This document shows, piece after piece, positions 61,081 to 64,000 of a stretch of DNA of 64,000 nucleotides. Position 1 is the stretch's first letter; every line of letters begins with the position of its first letter. The notes under the pieces are model-generated. The model was not told the origin of the DNA. It saw only the letters and a list, made by a program, of their open reading frames with translations, and searched no databases. The translations under genes were made by a program, and so were the position numbers. Origin of the DNA: Mytilus trossulus (Eukaryota > Mollusca > Bivalvia > Mytilida > Mytilidae); the NCBI RefSeq assembly GCF_036588685.1, contig NC_086378.1:76835127-76899126 (forward strand), in the 5' to 3' direction.

Positions 61081-63748
61081 ATGTCCGCTATGTGTATTGA
61101 AAATGTTTTGTTCAAAAGGTGTCTAGTCAGTAGTTTATGTACATTTGGTAGGAAGGCTTCAAGACTAGTAAACAGGGAAGACAACAGAAAGAGCATTTCT
61201 AAACGTAAACAAATATACTTATGTGTGTAACATCCAGTTAACAGCAAACACGTGGTTAAAAATATATTCACATGTTACATAAAAAGTCATTGTATTTAAT
61301 TTTACACATTGTCAATTATCAACAATGCAAATAATTTAAAGGTAAAATTATATATGATCTTATATTGATCCTTTTTAAAATCTTTATATGTGATTTACTT
61401 CTCTGTTGAAATATATGAATGCATGTATGACAGAAGGTGTCACAAAATAGTCATAAATTTTATAGCTTTCTTTGGAATAAATATTACACTAGCAGTTTTG
61501 TTTACTGGTAGCTGGTAATAGTATAGATCTGTACAAAATAGTATAGATCTGTACATATATTTATTCTTCTGCTGGTAGGTCCCCCTATCTATACAAAGAA
61601 GATTATTTGAGATATATGAGATTTTGTAAAGACTATAGTTGTAAAATACTGTAAGCAGCTCAATCATTTACCATGTTTACATAAAGTGGTCAACACACAT
61701 GACACAGTGTACAATATATACATGTTTTCCTGGAATATTTCAAATGCTTACTACATGTCCCTAACAGAATACTAGTACATGGTATAGAATTTTTGTTTTA
61801 AAAGGAACAATGACATGCGGAGAAAATTCCATTGGACAAAACAACCTCTAAGAACATGATGAATGCTAAGAAAAGGCGAACTAGCTACTAGACCTGAGAC
61901 TACTAAGAGATGACTCTTCAATGATCTATAATATCAATTAACCCTTAAAAGAATTACTGGTAAACAGTGCAATCCTCAAAATAACACATAAAGACTGAAA
62001 ACCTCCATTGATATTTATAAGACAACAATGATTAAATTCAATTAAATTTTATCATGTTTATTGTCATTAAACTTTAACAATGATTGTGTTGGGTTTGAAC
62101 AAAAAATGAACAGCAAAATAAAAAACGAAACAGTATACAAAAAAAACCATGATGAGTATGGAAGTTTTGCATCTTTTTGGGCATATGAATAATTAAAAAA
62201 AAAAACATAAAATCATAAGTGTTTTATCTAATTTTCAAGCTACTCCTTTTGAGCAAAGTTTCATGTACATTAGAAAATCTAATTTGTGTGGATTTTTTTT
62301 TACAAAATACTGCCTATACATACTAAAGGGAGCACTTTTTTAGGGTCTTTCACATTATGTGCTGCAGTAATAAATTTCTTTGTTAATATTTTGAGATTAA
62401 ATGTTGAACTTAAATTAAAAACAGTTTGCAAACCATAAAGATGTTTAGGCTATTTTGACATCTTATAAACTTGCAAATTTTAAGGATTTGTCAGGTGTTA
62501 ATATTTATTTTAAATGAAATTAAGAAAGGAAAATGTGTTTATTTTTGTCATTAATGAAAAACTAATTTATCACACTTTATTTTTTAGGTATTATGTCAGC
62601 ATTGCCAAAGAAAAATGGACACCATCAAAAGTTCACAGTAAGTTTAATGTAAAAAATAGAGCAGATTTCATTGTAATCATTTATTACATTGGTTTGAATG
62701 CTTTGATTTCCCTCGAGAAACTAATCTGGTATTTTCTTTCTGGCATCTGGCCATAGCAGCTTTGAACAAGGTGTTGTCAACAATGTTTTTTGGCATTTGA
62801 AAAAGCTTCAATTTGTCTTTTTTTATAAACAAAACAAAAAAGTTATTTAAGAAACTACTACCAGTAATCCAAGATTTCAAATACAAAAGATATTTAACTT
62901 AAATAATGTCTTTACAACCATGACAACACATCAACTTACAATTGAATTTCTTACTGGTTACATGGTTCAGTCTCTGACATTTTTTCTTTATTAATATGCA
63001 AAATGAATGTAATATATAAAGAATAACTATTAAGAGTCATGAGAGTGCAATACACATGTGACATGAATAATGACAAAAATGAACAAACATGAGTTTCTAT
63101 AATTTTGACAAATTCAATCAGGATGTCCTCTGACTGTCAGATTATAATATAGGAATCAAACAAAAGGCAATGTTTTTATTGGTAAATAAAAACAACATGT
63201 AAATTGTCTAAATGGAAGTTTTTCAGGTGGAGACAACTCTTTCAAAGAATAACATAGATATAGGAAGATGTGGTATGAGTGCCAATGTGACAACTCTCCT
63301 TCCAAAGGATAATTTATTAAAGTAAACCATTATAGGTCAATGCACAGCCTTCAACATAGAGCCTTGGCACACTGAACAACAAGCTATAAGGGAAGGGCTC
63401 TAAAATTTAATACTAGTGTAAAACCATTCATACAGGAAAACCAACTGTCTAATCTATATAAAAAAAAACAATAAAACAAACCCACCTATTTGTAGAAGTA
63501 GAATATTATACCTCTTGTATGTAGCATTATTTAACATGTACAATTACATTTGTATTTTGTCATAAGGCTATAATTTTATTTAGATATCATACATGTCATA
63601 ATATTAATGAGTTTTAATATAACATTACACAATATTTCTGTATTAAAAGATCACACCATTCTTTTTTTTACAGATTTGTGTAGAAGGGAACATTGCTAGT
63701 GGTAAAACTTCATTTTTAGAGTATTTTAAAGACACACATGATGTTGAG
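61081..63748 (+). CDS. TK2: Deoxynucleoside kinase, thymidine kinase 2 / dNK type (5' part; continues beyond the window)
   Basis: Three exons are visible: about 61081-61204, 62588-62637 and 63674-63748. Exon 3 (acceptor TTTTTTACAG, donor GAG|GTAGGT) encodes a P-loop ICVEGNIASGKTSFLEYF followed by DVE, the characteristic start of the TK2/Drosophila dNK family, which phosphorylates thymidine and deoxycytidine for the salvage pathway. Exon 2 (TTTTTAG to ACA|GTAAGT) adds ALPKKNGHHQKFT in phase. Exon 1 starts at ATG 61081 and encodes a basic, Ser/Arg/Lys-rich leader (LVSSLCTFGRKASRLV) suited to mitochondrial import. Its donor is probably AAAC|GTAAAC at 61204; TTTG|GTAGGA about 55 bp earlier also keeps phase. 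The rest of the kinase (substrate-binding ERS and lid motifs) lies to the right of the window. Identification rests on 25 residues of exon 3 plus the join, so TK2 versus another dNK paralogue is open. Confidence 0.82.
61205..62587 (+). other. Kinase intron 1
   Basis: AT-rich intron with no recognisable repeat or exon; a short duplication 'atagtatagatctgtaca' lies near 61520-61555. Confidence 0.45.
63247..63420 (+). mobile_element. Mussel 'gatgtggtatgattgcca' element in kinase intron 2
   Basis: 'aggaagatgtggtatgagtg', 'gacaactctccttccaaagg', 'accattataggtcaatgcac' and 'gccttggcacactgaacaa'. It ends about 250 bp before exon 3. Confidence 0.65.
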
Positions 63749-64000
63749 GTAGGTCTAGAAATGTTTCTGAATCTATGAAGGTAGGGCTTTATGTGAATGC
63801 CTATTAATTTTCTTGTTATATTATATAAATATAATTTTACAACATTAAACAAGGGTACATAACATGAAGCATGATGAAATCAATTTCAAATTATTCTACA
63901 TTAACGATACCACTAGGAACCTCCAATAAGATGTCCTTAGAGGATATACATTACTGACATGTGTGAATATCAGCCAACTCTTACAAGGGGGTCTCATTGG

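Overview
This is eukaryotic, AT-rich animal DNA, almost certainly from a marine mussel (genus Mytilus or a close relative). Genes are split by GT-AG introns, intergenic space is large, and most of it is filled with repeat families that I recognise from mussel and other bivalve genomes. Examples are the 'gatgtggtatgattgcca' element, the 'gagcgtcactgatgagtc' element, the 'atgccccacctacgatag' element and the helitron-like 'agctcacctggccc' element. The genus is inferred from remembered repeat families, not from a search.

Layout. 1-18.5 kb holds no convincing host gene. It contains dispersed repeats, a decayed retrotransposon fragment (about 3.96-4.62 kb), a locally duplicated block (5.9-6.6 and 7.4-8.3 kb) and a tandem array of three units of about 1.66 kb (9.36-14.4 kb). 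18.5-23.3 kb holds a two-exon + strand gene for a seven-transmembrane receptor with a somatomedin-B-like ectodomain, followed by a poly(A) signal. 23.3-40.6 kb is repeat-rich: MITEs flanked by TTAA, an inverted minisatellite, a MULE-like foldback element with a 9-bp target duplication, a 5'-truncated LINE, a tRNA-derived SINE and a deeply nested helitron-like/TIR/MITE structure. 40.65-42.45 kb is one large coding exon for a 13-finger C2H2 zinc-finger protein. 42.5-48.3 kb is its likely 3' UTR plus further repeats. 48.3-60.85 kb is a nine-exon minus-strand gene for DHRS4, an NADPH-dependent short-chain carbonyl reductase with a C-terminal SRL peroxisomal signal. 61.08 kb to the right edge is the 5' part of a + strand deoxynucleoside kinase gene (TK2/dNK type) that runs out of the window.

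The DHRS4 and kinase genes are head-to-head, with only about 230 bp between their start codons, so they probably share a bidirectional promoter. The receptor and zinc-finger genes have no evident functional link to their neighbours. I rebuilt the receptor, DHRS4 and kinase exon by exon from splice signals, reading phase and family conservation. These models and the nested or target-site-resolved transposons are the most informative content. I saw no CRISPR array, operon, rRNA gene or ordinary tRNA gene.
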